Assembly: GCA_029641185.1 (NCBI GenBank)
Contig: JAPWGK010000024.1
Location: forward strand, 496,001 to 560,000
Length of the DNA stretch: 64,000 nt
Direction of reading: 5' to 3'
Source of the DNA: Pseudofabraea citricarpa
Lineage: Eukaryota > Ascomycota > Leotiomycetes > Helotiales > Dermateaceae
Shown here: in pieces, positions 47,620 to 59,687 of the stretch
Layout: each line of letters opens with the position of its first letter
Numbering within the stretch: position 1 is the stretch's first letter
The notes under the pieces: model-generated
The model's input: the letters and a program-made list of their open reading frames with translations, nothing else
What the model was told of the DNA's origin: nothing
Database searches by the model: none
Made by a program: the position numbers and the translations under genes

Positions 47620-48468
47620 TTTCTATCGGGAAAATCGCGTGGGCGGGAGTGGCGAAATGGATATAAATCCGGCAGGAGAGGGTTTGTTGACAAGAGCAGA
47701 GCCTTTAACCTCCTGGTTGGCTTTGGCAGAGGGTCATGTCACTCGCGGATGTGTAACATAAGTTCGATATAACTGCAGCAACTGGAGGCAAGTTAGCAGC
47801 TGCGAAACTATACATAGAACGAGGCTTTGGAGAAAGGCAAATAGGTACCGACTGTGGCATGGTTCTCGTAGCAACATATCTATTCATCAAGAGCAGAGGA
47901 GGCAGAACATGGTCGTCACAGGAAGGGTATCGAATAGAGGATGCATAAAAGGAGATGAGAGCAAAGGAGAAAAGGAGAAGAGAAGAACAGTTGATATTCA
48001 CGTCCGTCGTCACCGCGTCTGGAGTCGAAAGTAAAGCTAGACAAGCCAAGAGCCATCCCATCATTCCCATCATCATCCCCACACGGCCCGGCCACTAAGC
48101 ATCTACATCTAGACCGTCTTGGGTCTAGCACAGATACAGCTCACAGGCACTACCGATATTCTACCGGCTATCAGCCCGTGACTATCAGCACGCGACAACG
48201 CGATACTGGCAGGCGCGTGAACCATGAATCTTCTCCTGCACGTTCCCGATTGCAAACTTCATCCCGCCACCACCAGAACACCAAACAAACCCGCGCCAGT
48301 TTCTGAGCCTGACCCTGGTGACCCCTCTCTAACCTCTACTGAGATTGTTAAGAATACAACATGCCCCGTGGTTACTGAGGCTCTGTCTGGAACAAGACTT
48401 GCCGCGGAAAAGCGCGATACCCTGATCCGGCCCGCACCGAATGATGTTGTCTTGTTGATCACCTTAAT
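47620..48468. promoter_or_regulatory. Shared divergent promoter FAB1 / TPP1-like gene
   Basis: Intergenic 849 bp between divergent genes. Overlapping small frames are not supported. Near 48150 it holds CTACCGGCTATCAGCCCGTGACTATCAGCACGCG, of unclear meaning. Confidence 0.5.
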
Positions 48469-51400
48469 ATGGCCGGCCTACTCAGACCCTGGCTTGCTGC
48501 AACTGTAGAGCATGAGCTAGCCGCAGCTATAGACTGGGCACACACACGACAACCCGCTGGAAAGATCAGCGGTGACGGCAAATATAACTGTACTCCTCAT
48601 GAGTTGACACTGCGGGTAAACAAGGGTAAACCAGTGCAGGTAATCGAAGTATGTGGCTTTCTAAAACGAAGTGCTACTTATAGTTACTAACGGTTCTCAC
48701 AAGATTCGCAATCAAGCTTCCGGCGGAGTTGGTGCTTTACTGTCAGATGGAACTACACACATTCGAGCCGAATTCGATTTTGCGTGCACCAAAACCTATG
48801 CCCAACATCACCGGAAGTCGTTTCAAGATGGGACCAGAGGAGGATTCCTAGGACTCACGGACTTCTACTTGGTACTTCATCTGAACGAGAGCAAGGTTTA
48901 CGCTGAAGCTGACTTTCCAAAGACTGTTAGATTCTCTCCCCCGGGGCTATCATTCAGAGTAGCCGACTTCAAGTTTTTTGGTAGCGAACAATCCCCCACA
49001 GCTGGCCGACCAGTAGATGTTGGTACTATGGCTGGCATTGCTTCGCAGACGACACAGCTAGCGGGAATGCTTCATCGCACTTTGGGCGGAACTCCAATAA
49101 AGCCGCAACGAGACACAGAAACTCGATCCAACATGTTCTTACCCATCGTATCAAGTCAACCTCAATTCGCAACTCAACTGCCTCCTACACCTAATATCTC
49201 TCATCGACCCGTTCGGCCTGCCCAGACAGTTAATAAGACCAACAAGACAGAAATAAGTGCAGCTCTTCTAGGCAGATTCACTGGCGAGGCGAAGGCACCT
49301 GCGGTTTTCTCGAAGAACGTCAAGGAAGGAGGATCAAGAGAAGCTTCGATGACTACAGTTGGTTCACGTGGCGGGACCCCAAGAAATGCAGTGGGCAATA
49401 GTGTTTTAAAAGCTTCACCCAGCCCAGCCACCAAAATAAAACCTAACCAAGGATTGCCAGGTATCACTAATCGGCCACAGGGTTGTCCTACAAACGTATC
49501 AGACGATCTGTGTACAGCAGAAAAAGTCTCAACACCAGGGTCGGCAGTGATCTCTAGAGATTGTGAAAAGGAAAACAGCCAGGAAAGTCAAGCTAGCAAA
49601 ATATCAGGCAGCACAGGACCAGAAATAAGATCAAAATCAACTGGGAAAGAAAATTCAACTTCGCAGACCAAAGATACTTCCCCAAGTATCATCAACTTAG
49701 CTTCCAATGGCCCATCGTTCAACGGCCTAAAACGAGTGCCCAGAAAGTATGTGCAGATACCCAAGAATCAACAATCATTGTTGATGCGGGAAGATTCTTG
49801 GATTACCAATAGTAACCAGACATTTTCAAACGCCCCTGCAGAAGTATTAAAGACTTCCAGCTCATTTGTAGACAAGGCGATGACTTGCAGGAACGGCATG
49901 GACGTTGTAGAAGTAGCTGCTGCAAATTTTCCTGGTGACCGCGAAAACAATCAGTCCAGAGACTCTGATAGTGGGAGTGGGAGTGGGAGTGAATACGAAA
50001 GTGCCAATGAGACAAAGTCATTTGACGGTTCGCTGAGAACTTCAGCAACAAAGAACGAGCACCAGGCAATCACCAGCCAGCCAAAGGTCATCACGAGTCC
50101 TCTGATAGATTTCAAGGCGGTACAGCAAGATATTGAAATGAGTGCAGAAGAAGAAAGGAATGAGACACTGGAGGATGATGTAGATACGGAAACAGAGGAG
50201 AACGATGAGATATCATGGCCTCCCAGTCCTGAACGCATAATGCCACGAAAGGACCATTATTTACAACGTGAATCTAGATCTCCAACACCGGCACAATACT
50301 GCAATACCATAGACGATGGCCATGAAAACGCGTCTCCTCAATCTGCCACAGGTAGCCAACCGCCACTGGAGGTTCGCAAGACTTCAGCAAATAATCTACA
50401 CTTTGGCAGCCCATTGCTACCTAATTCGAGTCGAGTTTACAAACACACTGACTCCCCAGTGTTGATGTCATCCTTAAGTGCTCCCACTGATGACGAAGAG
50501 ATGGAATTGGGCATCCCTCGCGCAATTGGCGACTCTATCGACGAGAGTGATGATGAGGAGAGGAATAAAACCCCACACGCGATAGAGGTTCCCTCGACAT
50601 TGCCATCACACAATAACATTCAGGTCGAGCGAACTCCGCGCCCATTCTCCAGCCTTGCCAGGCTCAGGCGAGCAAAAAGCGAAAACACTAATGCCGAGAA
50701 AGACACAAATGGGATGGACCTTTTATCTAGTCAAATCATCCCCGCGACTTGCATTGATCAAAGCTCACTAGAGAACAAAACATCTTCTGTCTCCGTAGCT
50801 CCTATAGCCAAACCACTCATTCAGGATAGCCCAGGAGCAATAACAAGCCCCCCTAAGGCAAATCATATACAGGTTGACTTGAAGTCTCCAAGCCTGACTG
50901 ACTCTGCTGCACACATTAGTATCACGCCCAGCAACCAGTCTATCAATATTTCGAAGGCTGTATACACTACGCCACCAACGGAACCTACTGTACAAATCAC
51001 TAATCCAGGTGTTATATCATCATCTCATCAGGAAGCAAAGTTCCCGTCAGAACCAATTCCGAAAAATGAGAGTTTTCAAACATTGATGCATACTACCAAT
51101 TTGGAAGCGGCCGAGGCTGATACTGAAAGTAAAGTTCGATTAAAGGTCACTACAGAAAACAGCCGACGGAAAAAAATATTTGTCGATTCTAGGCGGTCTG
51201 AACAATCTACTTTGAAGACAGATTTACGAACAGTTGGCAATGTTGAGCAGCATTCGTCTAGTCTGGCCACGAGGCCCACCAAAAGCCATAACAAAACGCA
51301 GACAATAAAGTTAAGGCCAGAAACCCTACCTTTAGCCACTCCAATTCCAGAAAATGCTTACAATGATGAGCCTTCTCGCAAAGAACCTGGGATAAATGCC

Positions 51401-52903
51401 ACGACAGAGCAAATCCAAGATACAAACCGTGAAATCCCAGTCAAAAGTAACGAGCCTCAAGAAAAATCATCCCTTTCGAAATCAGTATTCGAGCAATTTT
51501 GCGCCGAATATCCTGCTTTTGAAGGAACTCAAAACCTCTTTATCAGAGTCTGTGTCTACATCACATGGCTGCTATCCCAACACAAGCAGCCACATCCTTG
51601 CCTGTGGGACGACTTCGTGCGTTGTTTAAGCTCTGATTTTCCTGCTTATGCCAAACATACAAAAGACATTGGTGGAAAAGCCATAACAGCAATCGAATAT
51701 TACAACAATGAGGTCGAGATGCCAGTCTACAATACCCGCATTCTGCGACCGGAGAATCTTCAACGTGTATTATCCATCAATCCAATTTTAGCAAAGAAGA
51801 CATGGGATACATTTGTGGATCAGGTTGGAAATGCTCGAGGTAACCCAAATCACGTTCCACTACCACAAGCAGAATCAGCACCACCTTCTGCATCGAAGAC
51901 TCCAAACGAAAAGAAACCACCCTTGTCATCGACGGAAAGCGAGGCATCAGAAGCAGACCTGTACTCCAAATCGGAATCACCTACACCCGTCAAAACTTCT
52001 AAGAAAAGCGAACCAGATTTCCCGTTGCCTGTTGAAACAGTAATTCTCCCCGATGAACTCCCTATGATGGCCAATTCACGAAGTCGAAAGCGACCCTTTT
52101 TTCAAACACATAGTCAAGTAGCTACCAGTGTACAAGTACCAGCCGATGAGTTGGTTACCGATATTAATGATGAAGAGTCTCGAAGAAAGAGACGAAGTCT
52201 TCCCTGGGGTACACCACAAGGTCAATTACCAGCCGGTGAGTTGGTTACCGATTTTCATGATGGAGAACCTCCAAAAAAAAGACGAAGTCTTCCCTTGGGT
52301 AGATCAGAAATCTCTCCTGTCATCAAACCAGCTATTCGAAACGTCCAATCGCATGCCAGCTCGCCTTCGTCTACGATAGCTCGGGCTTCGACAAACGGGA
52401 AGCGAAATAGCCCACATACAAAGCAGCCAGAGTTGGTTTCCGGGAACGGGAAGCAAAGTCATTCAGAATCAGAGCCTAGGGCTGATAGGCTTCCACAAGG
52501 AAGCCATGACAATACAGCAAGGAAGCGGAGGGCAGATGGCAACTCTAGACCTAACATTAGTGCTGCTTCTGAGATGGCAAAGAGCAAACCCGCAAAGTCC
52601 CTGGATTTTAAATCTGGTCCCGTTGAAGGATGGGCTCTTGATCAGGCATCCAAAAAGAACTCGAAGCCTGGGAAGGCAATGGGACCACCGCCAACCAAGG
52701 CTCCAAGAAAATTTCGTTCTACTCAAGATCTTTTATCTTCAGATATTGGAAGTACCTTCGTGCCGCGTCGAAAAAGACTCAGTGGAATCTCTTCAAGCAT
52801 GTCCACGACAAGCTCAGCACCTTTCGCAACCCCCGTGTCCAGAAAGTCTTCAACACCAAAAGTAGCGGTTGAACCGGAGACCCAAAAATGGGATTTTGAT
52901 TGA
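48469..52903 (+). CDS. TPP1/Est3-like OB-fold telomere protein
   Basis: Two exons (48469-48648, 48704-52903) give 1459 aa; the 55-nt intron has a CTAAC branch site near its end. The N-terminal about 150 residues fit the TPP1/Est3 OB-fold seen in fungal shelterin proteins: LLRPWLAATVEHELAAAI, then V-Q-V-I-E, VGALLSDGTTHIRAEF and a later hydrophobic strand set. Over 1000 polar, low-complexity residues follow. A compact conserved-looking block (about 986-1090, EQFCAEYPAF ... LWDDFVRCL ... RPENLQRVL) and a basic tail come next. The role would be telomerase recruitment and chromosome-end protection in the nucleus. An internal duplication (P-A-[DG]-E-L-V-T-D, twice) lies near residues 1216-1270. 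Family call from N-terminal pattern only. Confidence 0.7.
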
Positions 52904-53083
52904 ATCGGGAAGGAAATTGAGATGACCCATTCCATATGTTATCAATACCCACTAATATGACGTGCCTACCTTTAAGCAACTTGGAAGGTTTCATTCTGGG
53001 TATTAATTCTACTCACAGAGATGCTTGAAGTATAATGACAATTCTTTAGCCTGAAAAAAAATATAATTATTTACTAAATCAAA

Positions 53084-54481
53084 TCATTTTAATGCCACCT
53101 TGCTCTTACTCGTGCTAGACGTTGAGCCTACATCTGAGACAACAATCCCCAGGATCCACGTGTTGGTAAGGAAGAATAGTAGACTTGCAAACCACAGACC
53201 AGGCACGAAAGTGCTCTGGCCGAGGAATTCTAACTGGAACCCCTGCTGTAGCCAAAGTCCTTGGGTTACGACCCACAAAGCTAACACAGTGAAACCAAGA
53301 GTTTTGCTCTTAATCAGTGATGAGTTGGGGAGATAGAATGGTAGGAAGACCATGTACCATAGGAAATACTAGTCTTGGTTAGTTCTCTTTCCCGTCTCCA
53401 AATTCGTATCCTCTGCAAGCAAGAAAGTTAAAGGCAAGGCTTACCTGGCTGGTGCAGACTTTGTTAAAGGTCACGAACGCAAAAGTCTGGGCGAGCATTG
53501 TCGAGGGGAGGTCTTTCTTGGCGAGCAATAGAGGCAAGGCAAATGCTGACAGGAAAATCTGTGGGAGGAAAGCGAGTGACTCAAAATGAACTTTCGATTC
53601 GCCTGGTGCTGAGGAGGTCAGGTACAAAAGAGTATTGTAGGGCGAGAAGTTGTGACGGTGGTCAACACGTGTTACATGGTGCAAGTACGTGTGCTGTAAA
53701 AACGGCCAGCCGTATCTATGCCCTGATTAGTATTTTCTTTTCGGTAGGGGTAAAGAATGGCCTACATGGAGTACATAATGGCGTTCAAGCCAATAAATGT
53801 GATGAGGCTTGTCAATGCAAGTCGGATTCGATCCGCGTTGAGGAATTGCTTGACTTGGGAGAGAACATCGAGAGTATCTCTCTTCTTCGCCTTTCCCCTC
53901 TTGCCTACTTGGTTATCATCTAGCCACCAGATGATAGATGGGGCATAGATAAAAGGATAAATCTTAAAATGAACACCAAGCCCAAGTAGAACCCCGGCAA
54001 GAGTGATTTTCTTCTGCATGATTGCCCAGAGCAATGCAATAACCATGACCCCGAGAAGACCCTCAGAGCTTCCACGTGTGCTAATAGTCGCAACCATGGG
54101 ATTTAGCAGCCAAATGCTCGCGAACTTCAAAGCTCTCTCCATCGACATCCCTTGAGAGCTTCGCAGCACAAGAACGATCAGCCAGCCAGCCACAATATCA
54201 CCGACGGCAAATAGCACCTTTCCAAAAGAAAACCACAGGCTTGACCACGTGGTGGGTAATAGCATCCATGCTAGAAGAGGCGTGTATCGGTACGTCTCTC
54301 GGTCATATGGCGAGTGCCCAAATGCCGTATAGCGGGCAGCATCGGTGAAGACAACATAGTCTATATCCGTGTACTTGACGGGAGAATTGGCGTCCTGCCA
54401 CAAGCCGTAGAAGAGCAGGACAACACGGAGAGCAACCGCCGCTGAAAAAACGAGAGCGGGGTTGGAGAACAAGGCCGGCAT
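53084..54481 (-). CDS. GPI14: GPI mannosyltransferase 1 (PIG-M/Gpi14)
   Basis: Three exons (54481-53766, 53715-53445, 53368-53084) give 423 aa; introns are 50 and 76 nt. Hallmarks: KYTDIDYVVFTDAA with the luminal D-x-D motif in the first loop, SPYDRETYRYTPLLAW, RGSSEG, HFKIYPFIYAPS, and across the first splice junction MYSIYGWPFLQHTYLHHVTR followed by DHRHNFSPY. These are diagnostic of the enzyme adding the first mannose to GPI anchor precursors in the ER lumen. About ten membrane helices are visible. It is divergent from the TRAX gene with 247 bp between start codons. Confidence 0.95.
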
Positions 54482-54728
54482 GATGACGTCGAGTACCAGA
54501 TTCCAAACAGATTATCTAGATGAGGAAGGCGAGCCCATCCAATCTTGTGGTGAACAAATGAACAAGAGCCCTCTTCGGCTTCAACAAAGTCGACATCCCC
54601 CTAAATTTAAGCTTCCGGTCCTAGAATTTAGCACCGCTAGCTCGGCCGCTAAAACAATCGGCCGTCCAGGCCTGAGCTCGCTCGCTACAGCCCTGGTCCA
54701 AAATTACCAAAGCTGCGCTTCAAACACG

Positions 54729-55691
54729 ATGGCCAACGAGCAAGATTCGCAAGCAACCCTGTCAGAGAGACCAAGAGATATGGCAGGCGTCAAGAGACAG
54801 TATGATGGAGCGGAGAAGAAAGAGTCCAAGGCGAATACGAATGCGTCTCCGTTCATGCCCATGTTCGAAACCTTCCGAGATGAGCTTGATGAGCATCACG
54901 ATCGCAGAGAGCGCATCATCAAAGCTTCCCGCGATATCACCGCTGCCAGCAAGAAGATGTGAGTGAGAATCTACCTCAGCGCAACCTGGGAAGTGGTGCT
55001 AATTCGTCGTGTACAGCATTTTCTCTCTGCAGAGGTATGAATCACGTGTTATCTACAGCCTTCCTCACTAACTCATGACAGAGTACGGACTCTGAAGGCC
55101 GATGTCCCAGCTAAGATCCGTTCCGAAACAAACGGCAAGATGGCTACCATCGAAGGGCAATTCGAGGCCATTGCTCCTGATCTAGTGGGCATCAATGCAT
55201 GGCGCTACCAACGTCAGATTTCTGGCGGCATTCAAGAGTACATGGAAGCAGCTTCTTTCGAGCATTATCTTCGAAACCAGTCTTTGATCACTCTGGATGA
55301 GGCAGCCAGCTCTATACCTGGAGGCGTGGCTTTGACGGGAGACGATTACGTGCTCGGCATCTTTGATTTGGTTGGAGAGTTGATGCGATTTGCCATCACG
55401 ACTATGGCAACAACCGGATCACTTCCAGGATCAAAAGAAGGAGAGTCAGAAGAGGATAGAACCATTCTCATGGACTTGCGATTGCTGAGAACACAGTTCG
55501 AAGCACTGGATACGACTCAATGCGGAGGTTCAGGACTAGGAAAGGACGTGGAGAAAAAAATGGAAGTCATGAAGACCTGTGTGGAGAAAGTCGAGACTGC
55601 AGTCTATGGGATGATAATCAGGGGCCGTGAACGACCCAAGGGATGGGTTCCAGATATCTCTGATGATCGAGCTCCAGTAGAAAGCTATTGA
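54729..55691 (+). CDS. Translin-associated factor X (TRAX) homologue
   Basis: Three exons (54729-54958, 55017-55034, 55082-55691) give 285 aa. The middle exon is only 18 nt and encodes I-F-S-L-Q within KKIIFSLQRVR, the conserved end of the first helix. Other translin-family features: MFETFRDELDEHHDRRERI at the N-terminus, ASFEHYL, and DYVLGIFDLVGELMRFAI. The last supports TRAX (C3PO subunit with the catalytic acidic residues) over translin itself. C3PO cleaves RNA in the cytoplasm/nucleus. The start is the ATG at 54729; a second ATG at 54781 is possible. The stop codon TGA lies inside an 8-bp target duplication of a transposable element. Confidence 0.9.
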
Positions 55692-56371
55692 ATAAGGGAA
55701 TGGCTATTTGGCATTCAACACCGTCTAATTAGCATTCATAACGTGACATCGGGGCATATATCGGAGGAAGTACCTACCACTGTAATTTGTACTATAATAG
55801 CTGCCACGCCTGTGTACTATAATAAACCACTGCCCTGGCACGAATGAAGGAGAATAGGGGAGACACATATGAGCTAGGAACAATGGCAAAGCGTAGTTAT
55901 CTTCGGGGAATACAAGGCCTAGGTGGCGTGTGGAATAATTAACACCTGGGCAGCAATACAAGCCTACTTGATAGAGTAGGTGAGGTTATTCCTATCACCG
56001 ACGGCGCAGGGAAACGTTTACGTGCCGACTTTACATAGTGTTATTGCTAATAAAAATAAGGTAATATTATAGCAGGATAAGCTTATATTATAAGAGTACC
56101 CGCAGGATACGAATTATAGTTATAAGAGGCTAACTAGTTATTATACGAGGAATACTACGTGCTAGAGTAATATAGTAAAATAATATATCTTATTTTCACG
56201 TATATATAATATAAGAATTATAGTAGTTTATTATAATATATAGGCGTAATAGCTATTATAATATAAATTATAGCAGTAGGTGCTTCCCCCTATATATACC
56301 CTGATATCACGTTATAAATACTAATTAGACGGGTTTGAATATCAATATCAAATAGCTATTCCCTTGAATAA
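55688..56371. mobile_element. Non-autonomous TIR element with 8-bp target duplication
   Basis: Element 55696-56363 (668 bp) flanked by direct repeats TTGAATAA (55688-55695 and 56364-56371). Long inverted repeats of about 137 bp start GGGAAT: left 55696-55832, right 56227-56363, aligning except for one small insertion. Nearly every mismatch is C/G in the left arm and T/A in the right arm. The interior is AT-rich without an ORF. The 8-bp duplication suggests a hAT-like or related superfamily; the long TIRs resemble Mutator-like elements, so the class is open. Confidence 0.88.
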
Positions 56372-56779
56372 AGAGCATCGAAGCAAACACTCGTATGATG
56401 TGACGCAATCACGCTTCACATTCCCAGTATTCTGGTAAATACGCCAGTTCGTTCCGGGGTATTCCGTACTCCAGCTTTCAATCCAGCTTCTTCCTTGGAG
56501 CTAAGAACTTCTTTTTATCGAGCCTCACAATACCGACATCAACTCAGTTCCAAAACCTATATCAATCCTTCACAACTCAACCATGGGAAGACATCTATTT
56601 GAACTTCCCTGTCATTCACGTGATGTGATATCATGCGGCCGCGTCGGAAACCACATTGGGAAAGTCCGCTCGCTGTGACCCTGATATTTCGTGAGACTCT
56701 CGTGGACACAGCAGCCATCTTACTCTCTTTATTTTCATATTTCCTATTGACCACGACGTCCTAAATAAATACAGCAAAT
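56372..56779. other. Intergenic, SYM1 promoter
   Basis: 408 bp non-coding with a CACGTGATGTGAT stretch near 56618. Nothing else is recognised. Confidence 0.5.
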
Positions 56780-57476
56780 ATGTTACGATGGTGAGTGCTG
56801 GTTTATCTCCTCAATTGGCTCTCTACAATCCCAAGAATCTATGCTAATCTGTGGTGCAGGTACCAAATGAAGCTGGCCACGCGCCCACTCCTCACCCAGA
56901 GTATCACGACCGCCGTGCTCTTCGCGACAGGAGATACGATGGCGCAACAGCTCGTTGAGAAAAAAGGGTTGAAGAACCAAGAATGGGCACGTACAGGCCG
57001 CATGGCGCTGTATGGAGGAGGTAGGAATGATGAATTGTTGTTCCATGGAACTCACCGCTGACTTGGTTGCACAGCTATCTTTGGTCCAGCTGCCACAACC
57101 TGGTTCAAATTCCTCCAGCAGAAGATCGTTTTGAAGAATAAGAACATGGAGATCCTCGCCCGTGTAGCAGCTGACCAGACCATCTTTGCTTCCACCAACC
57201 TCTTCGTCTTCCTGAGCAGTATGGCTATCATGGAGGGCACCAGCCCAAAGGACAAGCTGGACAAGACATATGCGACTGCTCTGCAGAAGAACTGGATGGT
57301 GTGGCCTTTTGTCCAAGGTGATACCCCCCCTAGACCAGAATACATTTTCGCTCCGTGCTAATGTTTTCAAAGCCATCAACTTCAAGGTTGTCCCTCTTCA
57401 TCACCGAGTCTTGGTCGTCAATGTCATCTCTCTTGGGTGGAACTGCTACCTCAGCTTCTTGAACAGCCAGGGCTAG
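56780..57476 (+). CDS. SYM1: Mpv17/PMP22 family mitochondrial inner-membrane protein
   Basis: Four exons (56780-56790, 56860-57020, 57075-57317, 57373-57476) give 172 aa, the normal Sym1 length. The first exon is only 11 nt (ATG TTA CGA TG), giving M-L-R-W-Y. Family motifs: [57 protein letters not shown] and [13 protein letters not shown]. Four membrane helices are expected. Yeast Sym1 is needed for ethanol metabolism under heat stress and forms an inner-membrane channel; the same role is inferred. Confidence 0.95.
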
Positions 57477-58794
57477 AGTCAGATTTTGCAAGATTGGGGT
57501 TTTACATACAGGTATAGAATTTGGTACAATGGCATAGCTTTGCTGCATCTCATAGATTGTTGTCAGGGGGCTACACAGCGCGGCGTTGAAGGTGTCATAA
57601 GACATAAAACCTAAGGTTCATATATTACTTTCTTGGATTTCCTAGTTTCGTGTGAATAGTTGATGTGTGAGTCTTGGTGTGTTAACTTACTCTGTCTACT
57701 GTTTTACTTAGTGAAGGCCTCTCCTATTTGGGTCTTCCATTTTCATTATCATTGTGAAGGAAGATGTACTTTCGCTCGTCAATTTGTTTCACACCACACG
57801 ATAAAATATCCTAACCTGGCACTCTTTACTGTCAAAGTTGATTACTTCAACCAGGAGATTTAAGGTGTTTTTCCAGATTTTGCTCTACAGTCACCCCATC
57901 AGAAGATGTGAAAATGGAAGGGGTGATTGGTTTCAGGTTGATATTCCTTTCAAGTTCTTTTTTTTTTTTTGCCAGCGCCAGTTTTGTTATGAATCAGTTG
58001 TTGATATTTGTGATGTGCTGGTGCGCCACATATAGCCAAACGACATTATGCTGAAAGCGAAGTCGATCTTCTGATGAGCTCTGCGTTTTTCTCTTTCTTC
58101 TTGGTAGAGTTATAGTCAGATGCCGTCATAGGGTCTGTGGCATATATCTCAGAGTAAGACATGGTTTCATGTTGAGATAAACTTAGCTTCCATGCATAAA
58201 CTTGAGCGTTCACAACGTTTTAATTCTGGAATCCTTGGGATTCATGCAAAATTGGCAAACTTTGATGAGATGATGATCATGTTCATCCGCAAATTTGATA
58301 TAGTTCTTAAGAGTAAATATGTGCTTTGATAAGCCCTGCAATGAAAATTGGTACTTATGATAAATCATAACCTTAAGTGATGATCGTAGATCAGTTAGCA
58401 GATCGTTTTCTCAAAGACACCTGCACAACATGGAGAAGATATTCAGTAGGAAGTTGGGTTGCACTTAAAAGATATATGTATCACGTGCTTCGGGCGCTAG
58501 TAGAACGGTGCAGAACGTTGATCTTTCTTTTGGCAAGAGCCGCAAGCCATTGCGAAATTACCCCAAGTAAACAACCACCTTCCACTATTTAAGAACTTGA
58601 CGGCTTGCCTGGAGCAGGAGTCGCATGAGTACAGGAATTTTAACGTAACAAATTCACTGTTCTCACTATCGGAAGCTGGCAATCGCCTTAGCGTCAACAC
58701 TTTGAAGCTCGTCTTCCTCCAAGAAGAAACGTTCGAACACCACACCGACCACGTTCCCCTCACCTCTCCCCTACACAAATATCCATCCGCGATT
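57477..58794. other. Intergenic, about 1.3 kb
   Basis: No supported gene. It has a poly-T tract (57957-57970) and a pyrimidine-rich leader just before eIF4E. Short frames lack motifs. Confidence 0.5.
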
Positions 58795-59687
58795 ATGGCC
58801 GCAGCAAGAGCTCAGACTCCCACCGAGCCATCGGCTCAGGTCGATCTATCAACCATCCCAATCTCTCCAGAAGGCAAGAAAGGCTCTGGAGATGACGACA
58901 AGCCCAGCGGAGCAGATGAGCAGATTACGGTTTTCCACGACCCCGAAAACTTCAACGTCAAGCACCCCCTCATGCACAAGTGGACTTTGTGGTTCACCAA
59001 GCCACCGAGTGGAAAGGCATGTTTTGCCCTGCCTCAGAACGCACGATTACAGGTCTAACTTTGCGCGTAGGGTGATAACTGGAACGATCTTTTGAAGGAG
59101 GTGATCACTTTCAACTCTGTTGAGGAATTCTGGGGTGTTTACGTATGCGCATCTACCCCACCTTGCTATGATTTCCAGCCAGCTAATTCCCACTGCAGAA
59201 CAACATTGCGCCAACCTCAGAACTCGCCCTGAAATCGGATTATCATCTCTTCAAGGAAGGCGTCCGACCAGAGTGGGAGGATGTACAAAATAAGCACGGA
59301 GGAAAATGGTCATACCAATTCAAGGAGAAGCGCGCCGTCCCAATCGACGAGCTCTGGCTACATGTGATGCTCTCAGCTATCGGTGAGACACTCGAGAACG
59401 AGGAAGATGGAGAGGTTATGGGAGTTGTCGTCAACGTCAGAAAGGGCTTCTTCCGTATCGGTGTCTGGACCCGAACAATTGGCAAGAGCATTCCCGGTGG
59501 AGGTGACGGAGATGTTGCAGGTGGCAAGGGTCGCTCTACCGAGAAGGGACGTGAAATCCTACTAAGCATCGGCCGCAAGTTCAAGGAGGTTCTGAAGCTC
59601 CCACCCCAGGAAGCAGTCGAGTTCTCAGGTCACACCGACAGCGCTCACAGTGGAAGCACGCGTGCCAAGGCCAAGTACACGGTCTAA
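58795..59687 (+). CDS. Translation initiation factor eIF4E
   Basis: Three exons (58795-59016, 59071-59142, 59199-59687) give 260 aa. The conserved core starts HPLMHKWTLWFTKPP, then FNSVEEFWGVYNNI, RPEWED, the cap-pocket region ELWLHVMLSAIGE, and VVVNVRKGFFRIGVWTR. The aromatic residues for cap stacking and the dorsal W for eIF4G are present. It binds the mRNA m7G cap in eIF4F. The first intron starts with GC rather than GT (AAG|GCATGT); no GT in the area restores the frame. An N-terminal Thr/Ser/Pro-rich tail is normal for fungi. Confidence 0.96.

Noticed and set aside
54462..54728. Extended TRAX N-terminus
   Set aside because: The frame begins at a TTG and would overlap the GPI14 start; the ATG at 54729 gives the normal family length.
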